From assembly GCF_024296665.1 (NCBI RefSeq), contig NZ_CP100762.1:2232001-2296000 (forward strand): 64,000 nucleotides of DNA, read 5' to 3'. Shown here in pieces: positions 1-9,580 of the stretch. This DNA is from Salinilacihabitans rarus. Lineage in GTDB: Archaea > Halobacteriota > Halobacteria > Halobacteriales > Natrialbaceae. Numbering within the stretch: position 1 is the stretch's first letter; the number at the start of each line of letters is the position of its first letter. The notes under the pieces were generated by a model, which worked only from the letters and a program-made list of their open reading frames with translations, searched no databases and had not been told where the DNA came from. The position numbers were made by a program, and so were the translations under genes.

Positions 1-2
1 TG

Positions 3-281
3 GTGGTCGAGGCGACGGAGTTCGGCGCCTTCCTCGCGTTCCGCCTCCGGGAAAAACACGGCGGGTCCGTCCGCCTTCGGCGGGTTCGGCCGGTCGAAGC
101 GGACCGTCCCGACTACCGACGGGCGCGAGATGCGGCGGCGGCGTTCGAGGCCCGCGAGAACGAGAGTACGCCGTACCCGAAGTTCGCCGCGGGAACCGAC
201 TACCCGTCGCCGGAGGAGATGCGCGACCGGCCGCTCGGCCGGCCGAAGGACGGCGAACGGCTGTCGCCCGACGCCGACTGA
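3..281 (+). CDS. C-terminal part of an unidentified acidic protein (cut by window edge)
   Basis: An open frame runs from the left edge to a TGA at 279-281 and gives about 92 residues. The GTG at 3 is probably internal, so the gene most likely begins outside the window. The tail is charged and rich in Arg, Glu and Pro and ends in a run of acidic residues. I see no membrane segment, cysteine cluster or recognisable motif, so I assign no function. Codon use and GC match the neighbouring real genes, which is the main reason to call it coding. Confidence 0.5.
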   Translation: MVEATEFGAFLAFRLREKHGGSVRLRRVRPVEADRPDYRRARDAAAAFEARENESTPYPKFAAGTDYPSPEEMRDRPLGRPKDGERLSPDAD

Positions 282-377
282 TCGCCTGCAGGTTCGTACG
301 CGAACGCGGGCGAGGGTTCGGGAAATCGGGACGAGGGCAGCGCCGCGGCGGCCGGCGTGGACAGCCGGAGGACCGGT

Positions 378-1256
378 TCAGTCGAGTTCCGCGAGGAGTT
401 TGACGGTCGAACGGATCGTCACCGGCGAGACGTCCGCGACCTCGGCCGCGGCGGCCTGGGTGACCGTCGCCGCGTCCGCGTCGCGGGCGACGGCGTACAG
501 GCAGGCCGCGGCGACGCCGCTCGGGTTTCGCCCGCCGATCAGCCCCGCTTCGAGCAGCGCTTCGACGCGTTCGCGCGCGCCGCGTTCGACGTCGGCGTCG
601 AGGTCGAGTTTCGAGGCGTAGCGGGGGAGAAACTGCGTCGGGTCGATCGGTCCGGTCGGCAACTCGAGTTCGCGGTTGAGCGCGTCGTACGCCGCCTTGA
701 GTTCGGCCTCGTCGGCGCGTGCGACGTCGACGATTTCGTCCATCGTGCGGGCGATCGAGAGGGTGCGACAGGTCGCGTAGACGGCCGCCGCCGCGAACCC
801 TTCGAGCGAGCGGCCCCTGAAGAGCCCCGCCGTCTGGGCCGACTCGAACAGCGCACAGGCCTGTTCGCGGACGCTAATCGGGAGCGAGAGCTGGGCGACG
901 ACGCGGCGGATCTCGGCGAAGCCGTAGACCTGATTGCGGTCGGCCTTCGAGGCGATCCGGGCGCGGTTGTGTTCCCTGCGCAACCGGGCGAACTGCCGGC
1001 GTCGCCGCCCCGTCAGCCGCGCGTCCGACCCGTAGCCGATCTCGGTCGAGAGGCCGCGGTCGTGTCGCGAGCGCGTCAGCGGCGCGCCGGTGCGACGTCG
1101 ATCCGACTCCTCGTCGAACGAGCGCCACTCGGGGCCGCGGTCGATGGCGTCTTCGGCCAGCACGAGCCCGCAGTCCCGGCAGATCGTTTCCGTCTCCGTG
1201 CTCACTAACGGCCCGTCACACTCGGGACAGGACGGGGCCGCATCCGCACCCTCCAT
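378..1256 (-). CDS. tfb: Transcription initiation factor IIB (TFB)
   Basis: This 292-residue protein is an archaeal TFIIB homologue, which binds the TATA-TBP complex and recruits RNA polymerase. The N-terminal zinc ribbon is visible as Cys10, Cys13, Cys26 and Cys29. A B-finger-like segment follows (around residues 45-75, with the GAPLTRSRHD stretch), then two cyclin-like repeats at roughly 100-190 and 200-290. Haloarchaea usually carry several TFB paralogues, and this may be one of the divergent ones, since the linker is short. A GTG at 1286 would extend the frame, but it lies inside the presumed TATA box (1286-1292, minus strand). I therefore chose the ATG at 1256, which leaves a leader of only a few bases. 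Confidence 0.93.
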   Translation of the reverse strand: MEGADAAPSCPECDGPLVSTETETICRDCGLVLAEDAIDRGPEWRSFDEESDRRRTGAPLTRSRHDRGLSTEIGYGSDARLTGRRRRQFARLRREHNRARIASKADRNQVYGFAEIRRVVAQLSLPISVREQACALFESAQTAGLFRGRSLEGFAAAAVYATCRTLSIARTMDEIVDVARADEAELKAAYDALNRELELPTGPIDPTQFLPRYASKLDLDADVERGARERVEALLEAGLIGGRNPSGVAAACLYAVARDADAATVTQAAAAEVADVSPVTIRSTVKLLAELD

Positions 1257-1285
1257 CGGTAGTAGCGTTTGGATTCCGCATTCCA

Positions 1286-1292
1286 CTTAAAC
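1286..1292 (-). promoter_or_regulatory. TATA box of tfb
   Basis: On the minus strand GTTTAAG lies about 33 bases before the ATG at 1256, so transcription would start close to 1262. It sits in an AT-rich stretch (1285-1335) that contrasts with the surrounding GC-rich DNA. Confidence 0.5.
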
Positions 1293-1413
1293 CTGTTCTA
1301 AATGTTGAAATATTACTATTCCAATCCGAATCCGCGTACCAGTTAGCGGTACGTTCCCGCGTTCCATCGGGCGTTCCGCGATCGAACGGGGCGAGCGAGC
1401 GACACGCAGACGG
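1293..1413. other. Intergenic region between tfb and the Tat-signal ORF
   Basis: This non-coding stretch divides tfb (minus) from a short plus-strand ORF. The first 45 bases are AT-rich and belong to the tfb promoter. The rest is GC-rich and shows no gene or stable repeat that I can see. Confidence 0.5.
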
Positions 1414-1419
1414 TATATC
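1414..1419 (+). promoter_or_regulatory. TATA box before the short Tat-signal ORF
   Basis: TATATC is centred 27 bases upstream of the ATG at 1443. This is the spacing expected when transcription starts at the initiator codon itself. It is the main evidence that the short ORF is, or was, expressed. Confidence 0.55.
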
Positions 1420-1442
1420 AACTTCCGTACCAAACTGGTCGG

Positions 1443-1574
1443 ATGCCGGCGGGAGTGAGTAGTGCCGCGAAACGTCGAACGCTACTTCGGGCAGGCGGCG
1501 CCGCCTCGCTCGCGGCGGTCGCCGGGGTGGGACCGGGTGTCGCCTCGAACGACGACGTACGGGCCCTTCGGTGA
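1443..1574 (+). pseudogene. Truncated twin-arginine secretory protein (signal peptide only)
   Basis: The ATG at 1443 opens a 43-residue frame. It holds a near-complete Tat signal peptide: a basic n-region with KRRTLLR at residues 10-16, an Ala/Gly/Val-rich hydrophobic core at 17-33, and a likely cleavage region around residues 33-35. The frame stops at 1572-1574, only a few residues after the predicted cleavage site, leaving almost no mature protein. The DNA downstream stays open in another frame to beyond 1650. The simplest reading is a frameshifted or truncated Tat substrate. A genuine tiny secreted peptide is the alternative. A leaderless-type TATA box at 1414-1419 supports the start. Confidence 0.5.
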
Positions 1575-1685
1575 CGGAGACCCGGACGCGATAGTCCCCG
1601 ACGAACCGGTCGACGGCTGGTGGCGCCGTCGCCGTCCATCGCGCCGACGCTCGACTGAGTCGGACCGGGCCGCCGACCGCCGCGC

Positions 1686-2555
1686 CTACTCGCCCGACGT
1701 CTCCGGGTCGGGTCGCGTCACGTACTCGAACAACTCGTCCTCGGTCACCTCGAGTCCCTGCCGGGAGAAGAAGGCGGCGACGTTCCGGCAGTCGCGTTCG
1801 AGGAACTCGCGGCTGTTGGGGTGGTGGACGGTGACCGCCTGTCCGAGGTCGATGACGACGAGTTGGCCGTCGTGGAAGACGACGTTGTACTCGCTCAGGT
1901 CGCCGTGGACCAGCCCCGCCGCGTAGAGCCGTCGCATGTACTCCCGGAGGACCTCGTAGGCGGTCTGTGGGTTCTCGACGTGGACCTCGCCGAGGCGCTT
2001 CGCGCGGCCGTCCTCGTCGCCGATGTACTCCATCACGAGGACGTTACGTTCGGCGGCGATGGGTTCCGGGACGGTGACGCCGGCCGTCTTCGCGCGGCGG
2101 AGGTTCGCCAGTTCCTTCTTGACCCACGCGAGGACGACGTCCTTCTTCTTGCCGCCCAGGCCCTCGAAGCGGGGGTCGCCTTCGAGGTAGTCGCGCATCT
2201 GCCGGAAGTTCGAGGCGTTGATCCGGTAGACCTTGACCGCGACCTCGCGGTCGTCGCCGAGCGCGTGGTAGACGTTGGCCTCCTTGCCAGTCGAGATGGG
2301 GCCACCGAAAGCCTCGACGTGGCCGTCCTGAACCAGTTTGTACAGCGCCGCGAAGGTCGCGTCGTCGAACACCGACTGCTCGACTTTGAACTGGTCTGCG
2401 TCCTTGATCCGTTCCTCGAACTGTTCGAACTCCCGGTCGCGCTTGCGGGCGATGCGGTCGGCCTCGGTGTCCGAGACGTCGATCTCCTCCCACTCGTCGC
2501 CGGGCGTCTCGGCCTCGTCGAGGTCGACCAGTCCGTACTCCGGTCCCTGTTCCAT
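1686..2555 (-). CDS. rio1: RIO1-type serine/threonine protein kinase
   Basis: This 289-residue atypical kinase belongs to the RIO family, cytoplasmic ATPase-kinases that act in maturation of the small ribosomal subunit. The RIO flexible-loop signature STGKEANVYHA lies at 88-98 and the ATP-binding lysine in AVK at Lys108. The catalytic loop HGDLSEYN is at 217-224 (Asp219, Asn224) and the metal-binding IDLGQ at 235-239 (Asp236). The N-terminal 60 residues are acidic and probably helical. Archaea carry both RIO1 and RIO2. The HGDLSEYN and IDLGQAV motifs and the absence of an N-terminal winged helix favour RIO1. The start is an ATG that gives the full family length. Confidence 0.95.
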   Translation of the reverse strand: MEQGPEYGLVDLDEAETPGDEWEEIDVSDTEADRIARKRDREFEQFEERIKDADQFKVEQSVFDDATFAALYKLVQDGHVEAFGGPISTGKEANVYHALGDDREVAVKVYRINASNFRQMRDYLEGDPRFEGLGGKKKDVVLAWVKKELANLRRAKTAGVTVPEPIAAERNVLVMEYIGDEDGRAKRLGEVHVENPQTAYEVLREYMRRLYAAGLVHGDLSEYNVVFHDGQLVVIDLGQAVTVHHPNSREFLERDCRNVAAFFSRQGLEVTEDELFEYVTRPDPETSGE

Positions 2556-2675
2556 CTACTCGGTCGTAGTGGCTCTGACGGGTAAAGTACTGGGTCTCGT
2601 TCACACACTCGATCGGCGGCGCGCCTTCGAGGGCGACGGTCGGACCGAACAGGTTCGCCGCGACACCCGAATAGA

Positions 2676-2683
2676 CTTATTTA
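2676..2683 (+). promoter_or_regulatory. TATA box of the selenium-binding protein gene
   Basis: CTTATTTA is centred 27 bases before the ATG at 2707, implying a leaderless transcript. It also fixes the start, because the frame is open upstream to 2338 inside the antisense of the RIO1 gene. Confidence 0.6.
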
Positions 2684-2706
2684 CGTGTTCGTGGTCGGGG
2701 AACACC

Positions 2707-4101
2707 ATGAGTGACGTTAGCACGAGTGATGGCGTGGAACCGGACCACGAACACCACCACGACCACGAGGGCCCCGGCTATTCGACGCCACAGGCCGCCA
2801 TCGAGGAGGGCGGTCGGGAGAAACTGGCCTACGTGATGAGCCTCTACGTCGGCACCGACGTCGACGCGCCGGACTTCGTGGCGGTCGTCGACCTCGATCC
2901 CGACTCGGACACGTACTGCGAAATCGTCGATCGCGTCGAACTGCCCAACCGCGGCGACGAACTCCACCACTTCGGGTGGAACGCCTGCTCGTCGTCCTGT
3001 CACGTCGAGGGACTGGAGCGTCGACACCTGATCGTTCCCGGCCAGCGCTCCTCGCGGCTCCACGTGATCGACACGAAAGACCGACGAAATCCCGAACTGG
3101 TCGAGGTGATCGAACCCGAGGAGGTCTTCGAGTACGACCTCTCGGCACCGCACACGGTCCACTGCGTTCCGGACGGGAAGATCATCATCAGCATGCTCGG
3201 GGACGCCGATGGCGACCTTCCCGGCGGGTTCCTCGAGTTGAACGACGACTTCGAGATCGAGGGTCGGTGGGAGCCGCCGGGCGAGATCGAGATGAACTAC
3301 GACTACTGGTACCAGCCCCGCCAGAACGTGATGGTGTCGAGCGAGTGGGCCGCCCCCAAAACGTACTACCCCGGCTTCGACCTCGACGACGTCGAGGCCG
3401 GCAACTACGGCCAGAAGCTCCACTTCTGGGACTGGGAAGACGGCACCGTCGAGCAGACGATCGATCTCGGCGAGGAGGGGCTGATTCCGCTGGAGGTCCG
3501 GTTCCTCCACACCCCCGAATCGACCCACGGGTTCGTCGGGGCCGCGCTGTCGTCGAATATCTTCCACTTCTGGGAGGACGACGGAGAGTACCGCGCCGAG
3601 AAGGTGATCGACTTCGAGAGCCGCGAGCACGACGACTGGGACATGCCGGTCCCCGCGCTCCCGACGGACATCCTGATCTCGATGGACGATCGGTACCTGT
3701 TCGGCTCGAACTGGCTCCACGGCGACGTCTGGATGTACGACATTTCGGACCCGTCGAACCCGCGAAAAGCCGACTCGCTCTCGGTCGGCGGCACCTTCGG
3801 CGAGGTCCAGGAGGTGCAGGGTCGCGAACTGGCCGCCGGGCCGCAGATGATCCAGCTTTCGCTCGACGGCGAACGGCTCTACTGGACCACCTCGCTGTTC
3901 TCGTCGTGGGACGACCAGTTCTACCCCGAGGAAGCCGAGCGCGGCTCCGTGATGCTGAAAGCCGACGTCGATCCACGCAACGGGACGATGACCCTCGACG
4001 AGGACTTCCTCGTCGACTGGGGCGAGTGCCCGGCGGGTCCGGCCCGCGCCCACGAGATCCGCTGGCCCGACGGCGACTGCACGAGCGACGTCTGGCAGTG
4101 A
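2707..4101 (+). CDS. SBP56-type selenium-binding protein / methanethiol oxidase family
   Basis: This 464-residue protein matches the length and sequence pattern of SBP56. Family members include human SELENBP1, a methanethiol oxidase that converts methanethiol to formaldehyde, hydrogen peroxide and hydrogen sulfide. The N-terminus has a His-rich patch (DHEHHHDHEG, residues 13-22). The body holds repeated blade-like segments with the family traits HHFGWNACSSSCH, PHTVHC and the C-terminal HEIRWPDGDCTSDVWQ. The histidines and cysteines are candidate metal or selenium ligands. Which activity the haloarchaeal protein has cannot be read from sequence. Its TGA overlaps the GTG of the ferredoxin gene downstream, so the two are translationally coupled and the ferredoxin may be its redox partner (inference). 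Confidence 0.9.
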   Translation: MSDVSTSDGVEPDHEHHHDHEGPGYSTPQAAIEEGGREKLAYVMSLYVGTDVDAPDFVAVVDLDPDSDTYCEIVDRVELPNRGDELHHFGWNACSSSCHVEGLERRHLIVPGQRSSRLHVIDTKDRRNPELVEVIEPEEVFEYDLSAPHTVHCVPDGKIIISMLGDADGDLPGGFLELNDDFEIEGRWEPPGEIEMNYDYWYQPRQNVMVSSEWAAPKTYYPGFDLDDVEAGNYGQKLHFWDWEDGTVEQTIDLGEEGLIPLEVRFLHTPESTHGFVGAALSSNIFHFWEDDGEYRAEKVIDFESREHDDWDMPVPALPTDILISMDDRYLFGSNWLHGDVWMYDISDPSNPRKADSLSVGGTFGEVQEVQGRELAAGPQMIQLSLDGERLYWTTSLFSSWDDQFYPEEAERGSVMLKADVDPRNGTMTLDEDFLVDWGECPAGPARAHEIRWPDGDCTSDVWQ

Positions 4102-4487
4102 CTCCGGCCCGCTACGACGTCACCCTCGACCGGGTCGGCGGCCCGACGCGGACGATCGAGGTCGACGAAGACGAGACGGTGCTCGAGGCCTCACGGCGGA
4201 GCGGGGTCTCGTTGCCGTACGGGTGTCGGACCGGCGCGTGCGGTACCTGCGTGGGCCGGTTGCTGGCGATCGAGGGTGCGGAGAGTGGCGACGACACGAC
4301 CGACGCGGATGGAACGCCGATCGACGTCGCGGAGGCGTTCGCGTACCGGCGCGAACCGCGGGCGCTGAAACCGCGCCACCGGGACGACGGGTACGTCCTC
4401 CTGTGCATCGCCAGCCCGCGAGCGAACTCTCGGGTCGCCGTCGGCTCGCGGGTGCAGTCCGAACTGGTCGACAACCCCTGGAAGTAG
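4098..4487 (+). CDS. [2Fe-2S] ferredoxin with enlarged Cys3-Cys4 loop
   Basis: This 129-residue plant-type ferredoxin begins with a GTG that overlaps the SBP56 stop codon. Cluster ligands are Cys43, Cys48, Cys51 (YGCRTGACGTC) and Cys103 (YVLLCIA). The gap between the third and fourth ligand is 51 residues, against about 29 in classical plant-type ferredoxins. The extra residues form an acidic, threonine-rich insert (about 62-75). It probably passes electrons to or from the SBP56-family protein encoded just upstream, though that is inferred only from the overlap. It is clearly related to the ferredoxin at 5969-6379, with the same architecture and the same C-terminal xNPWK/SPWR ending. Confidence 0.88.
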   Translation: MTPARYDVTLDRVGGPTRTIEVDEDETVLEASRRSGVSLPYGCRTGACGTCVGRLLAIEGAESGDDTTDADGTPIDVAEAFAYRREPRALKPRHRDDGYVLLCIASPRANSRVAVGSRVQSELVDNPWK

Positions 4488-4874
4488 CGCTGGAGAACCG
4501 CGAAACGGGCGGCGATCGATCCGGCCGGCGAACCAGCCGGTTCGATTCGGATATCCCGCGATCGGCGTCGGGGACAGCTCCGTTCTATCGGTGACGGGAC
4601 AATCGCAGAACCGCTCTTGAGGGAGCGTTTTCAACAGTAGGCGGCAGTATCGACGGGACAGTAGACCAGCGCGTCGATCGTCAAAGGGGATACCATCGTC
4701 ACCGGAATATTTCAGATATCGTTGAATTTTATAAAATAGTACCACAAGCGATTAGTACGAGGCTGACGGGAACTAGAGAAGAGAATCACCACAGAACAGT
4801 GTAGTTTGCGTGACGTTTATGAACAGATACAGTGGAAAGCGGTAGCTTGGTATCGGACGTGAACTCACGAATAA
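4488..4874. other. Intergenic region with a sharp fall in GC
   Basis: The first 130 bases have normal high GC. From about 4690 the sequence turns AT-rich and stays so through the next gene to about 5800. It contains the perfect palindrome TTTTATAAAA (4727-4736) and a TATA-like TTTATGA (4816-4822) that suits transcription of the gene at 4875. I find no ORF, RNA gene or transposase remnant in it. Confidence 0.6.
4816..4822 (+). promoter_or_regulatory. Probable TATA box of the AlkP-like gene
   Basis: TTTATGA lies about 55 bases before the ATG at 4875 and would give a short leader of about 30 bases. The alternative is the stronger palindromic TTTTATAAAA at 4727-4736, which would leave a leader of more than 100 bases. 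Confidence 0.35.
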
Positions 4875-5801
4875 ATGAAGCTTCCAGAGAATGCAGTCCG
4901 GAAAGGGCTGAAAAACCCGCAAAAGGCGTTACGGTATCTGTATGCGGAAATAGTTGAAGATAAGCGGCTATATCTCACGTTCCGGGCCGTCAATCAAAAG
5001 TATCATCGACATGTCCGTGAGCCCGGCGATCTTGATATCATGAAGGAGGATTGGGATACGCTACTTTTGATCGATGCTTGTCGGTATGATTACTTTGCCG
5101 AGGAATCAGATCTGCCGGGAATGCTCGACGATCGGTTAGCGCCGGGGTCGATGAGTCTAGAATTCATCGATCGGACGTTTGCAGGCCGACAATTCCACGA
5201 TACTGTGTACGTGACCGCGAACCCATTCGCTGCACGCATAGAACCAAACACGTTTCACGATATCATTAGTCTGATAGACGATTATTTCGATAGTAGCATT
5301 CGGACAGTACCGCCAGAAGAGTTGACTACCGCCGTTCGCGAGGCCCATAATGAGTATTCTGATAAGCGTATCGTTGCACACTACATGCAACCGCATGCAC
5401 CCTTCTTATCAAATTTCGGACGATCAATCACCGACGAATTAACGTGGAAAGGTGATCAATACCACCTTTCGGAAACCATTAGCGTATCTGATGTCAAAAG
5501 GGCGTACCGCGAAAACGTCAGAATCATCCTCGACGAACTCGAGAGAGTGATACCAGATATCTCCGGGAAAATCGTAGTCACGTCAGATCACGGTGAGTTA
5601 CTCGGCGAACGCCTCTTCCCGATCCCAATTCGCGGATTCGAACACCCGAAGTCGATTTACAAAAAAGAATTACTGCGAGTGCCGTGGCTGGAGATCGAGA
5701 CCGGTACGCGACGCCGCATCGAGAGTGAACCGCCAAGAGAGCGCGAGCGGATCGTCTCGGAAACCGCCAAAAAGCGGCTTGAACAGCTAGGTTACCAGTA
5801 A
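4875..5801 (+). CDS. AlkP-superfamily (sulfatase-like) protein, low-GC insert
   Basis: This 308-residue protein has traits of the alkaline phosphatase/sulfatase superfamily. DTLLLIDACRYDYF (about 56-69) supplies the early metal-binding Asp. AHYMQPHAPF (about 171-180) resembles the HxPH segment, and VVTSDHGELLGE (about 235-246) is the late metal-binding DHG motif. Haloarchaeal proteins of this type are common in surface glycan and polysaccharide clusters, where they may transfer or remove phosphate- or sulfate-linked groups. No glycosyltransferase is nearby here. There is no signal peptide. Its codon use is clearly more AT-rich than every neighbour (many AT-ending codons), which points to recent acquisition. 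It sits between two related ferredoxin genes. Confidence 0.75.
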   Translation: MKLPENAVRKGLKNPQKALRYLYAEIVEDKRLYLTFRAVNQKYHRHVREPGDLDIMKEDWDTLLLIDACRYDYFAEESDLPGMLDDRLAPGSMSLEFIDRTFAGRQFHDTVYVTANPFAARIEPNTFHDIISLIDDYFDSSIRTVPPEELTTAVREAHNEYSDKRIVAHYMQPHAPFLSNFGRSITDELTWKGDQYHLSETISVSDVKRAYRENVRIILDELERVIPDISGKIVVTSDHGELLGERLFPIPIRGFEHPKSIYKKELLRVPWLEIETGTRRRIESEPPRERERIVSETAKKRLEQLGYQ

Positions 5802-5968
5802 CTCTCGAGGGCCGGAGTATTGCAGTTGTTCGATGATTGTCTGCGAGCCAGGCGGCGAGTTCCGCGCGGATACCACGCTCGGTCGACGCGCACAATCTTT
5901 TCTCGCTGTCCGCCCTAGGAGCCAGATGTGAAGAACCTGTACGAACGACGGTTGATGACGGTCGACCG

Positions 5969-6379
5969 ATGACCAGCCACGACGTGACGCTGGAGTGGCC
6001 GGACGGCCGACGCGATACCGTGACCGTCGATCCCCGGGAGACGGTGCTCGAAGTGGCCCTGCGGGAGGGGATCCGGTTGCCGTACGACTGTCGGGAGGGG
6101 ACCTGTACGACCTGCGTTGGCCGACTGCTCGCGGTCGACGGGGACGATGCCGCCGTCGACGGCGGAGACGGGGCGGACGCCGACGACGCGGAGTCCAGCG
6201 ACCGCCGATCGATCGACGCCGCGAGGGCGTTCGACTACCGCGGTCGGCCCGAGGCCCTGACGGACCGGGAACGGGCCGACGGCTACGTCCTGCTGTGTAT
6301 CGCCACCCCGCGGGCCGACTGCCGGGTGCGGGTCGGCCCGATGGTCCGGTCGGCGGTCGGCGACAGCCCGTGGCGTTGA
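5969..6379 (+). CDS. [2Fe-2S] ferredoxin, paralogue of the one at 4098
   Basis: This 136-residue ferredoxin has ligands Cys41, Cys46, Cys49 (YDCREGTCTTC) and Cys110 (YVLLCIA). Sixty residues separate the third and fourth ligands, an even longer acidic insert than in its paralogue. The core matches the 4098 gene in order and motif: DxETVLE, RLPYxC, CVGRLLA, ARAF or AEAF, DGYVLLCIA.PRA and a final SPWR. I chose the ATG at 5969. The frame is open further upstream, but that part falls in the spacer and lacks ferredoxin similarity. Its partner protein is unknown. The two paralogues flank the low-GC AlkP-like gene. Confidence 0.88.
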   Translation: MTSHDVTLEWPDGRRDTVTVDPRETVLEVALREGIRLPYDCREGTCTTCVGRLLAVDGDDAAVDGGDGADADDAESSDRRSIDAARAFDYRGRPEALTDRERADGYVLLCIATPRADCRVRVGPMVRSAVGDSPWR

Positions 6380-6399
6380 CCGCGCTGCGGTACCGTTAA

Positions 6400-8520
<2,121 letters not shown>

Positions 8521-8554
8521 TCGCCGTCGCCCGGGTAGCCGACCGTCACGAGTG

Positions 8555-9499
8555 TTACTCGGCGGGCAACCGCTCCGCGACCGCCGCCAGCGACTCGACC
8601 CCGTGGACCTCGCCTTCGACCTCGGGGAGCGCGACGACCGCGAGGTCGGGGAACGCCCGCCGGATCTCCGCGAGGCGCTCCTCGTGGCGGCGCGCTCGCG
8701 CCCGACACCGCGAACAGTCCTCGTCGGCGTCTTCGAGCACACGGTTGACGACGACGGTCCCGACGGGGACGCCGACCTCGCGCAGTCGGTCGACGAGGCG
8801 CTCGGTCTCGGCGATGGCCATCGTCTCGGGGACGGTGACGACCCGGAACGTCGTGACCGCGGGATCGGAGAGGAGGTCGCGGGCGCGTTCGAGACGCGCC
8901 TGCAGGCGTTCGAGGTCGTCCTCGTCCCCCTCGTCGCGGCGGCCGGCCGCGTAGTACATGGGGCCGAGAGCCGCGCGCTTGGCGGCGTCGCCGATCCGTC
9001 GCACCTGCCCGCGCAGCGACCGGACGGTGTCGAGAGCCAGTCCCGTCACCTCGGGCAGGTCGAGCAGCCGCAGGGTGTGGCCCGTCGGCGCCGTGTCGAG
9101 GACGACCCGGTCGTAGCGGCCGCCGTCGACGTACTCGACGAGCAGGTCGAGCGCCGCGAGTTCGTCGCCGCCGGCGGGCGCGCCCGCGGCGAAGATCCGT
9201 TCGACCTCCTCGTCGGAGAGCCGGATGCCGGCGGCGCGCAGATCCGCCGCCAGCGCAGTCGCCAGCCGCCGGTAGCGGTCGGCGCGAGCCTCGGGGTCGA
9301 CCTCGGCCGCCCAGAGCCCCGGCCGGAGTTCGCGGGGTTCGGGACCGAGCGGCGTCTCGAAGGCGTCGGACAGCGAGTGGGCCGGGTCCGTCGAGACGAC
9401 GAGCGTCTCGTGCGTTCCGGCGAGTCCCAGCGCCGTCGCAGCCGCGCAGGTGGTCTTGCCGACGCCACCTTTCCCGCCGTAGAAGAGACACTCCGTCAT
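8555..9499 (-). CDS. ArsA/GET3-family ATPase
   Basis: This 314-residue ATPase starts with a deviant P-loop, GGKGGVGKTT (8-17), the signature of the ArsA/GET3/MinD group. It also has STDPAHSLSDAFE (switch I region) and DTAPTGHTLRLL (switch II). Known members either power arsenite efflux through ArsB or, as GET3, target tail-anchored membrane proteins. No arsB or arsR lies nearby. A CSRCRAR motif near residue 268-274 could be a metal-binding CxxC like the GET3 dimer cysteines. I cannot decide between the two roles from sequence. The protein is a single ATPase domain, unlike the double-domain bacterial ArsA. Confidence 0.9.
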   Translation of the reverse strand: MTECLFYGGKGGVGKTTCAAATALGLAGTHETLVVSTDPAHSLSDAFETPLGPEPRELRPGLWAAEVDPEARADRYRRLATALAADLRAAGIRLSDEEVERIFAAGAPAGGDELAALDLLVEYVDGGRYDRVVLDTAPTGHTLRLLDLPEVTGLALDTVRSLRGQVRRIGDAAKRAALGPMYYAAGRRDEGDEDDLERLQARLERARDLLSDPAVTTFRVVTVPETMAIAETERLVDRLREVGVPVGTVVVNRVLEDADEDCSRCRARARRHEERLAEIRRAFPDLAVVALPEVEGEVHGVESLAAVAERLPAE

Positions 9500-9580
9500 G
9501 CGGTCGAGTACCGGCGGCAGCTACCTAAGTCCTGTCGGGGCGTCGTGAACGAGATCCGCGCGAACCCGGGGTGAAACGTC

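Noticed and set aside
1462-1926. Plus-strand frame overlapping the end of the RIO1 gene
   Set aside because: It is a shadow of RIO1 over most of its length; only the short Tat-signal frame at 1443 has a promoter and a real signal-peptide pattern.
8555-9499. Arsenic-resistance operon
   Set aside because: Only the ArsA-type ATPase is present; no arsB, arsR, arsC or arsM lies beside it.
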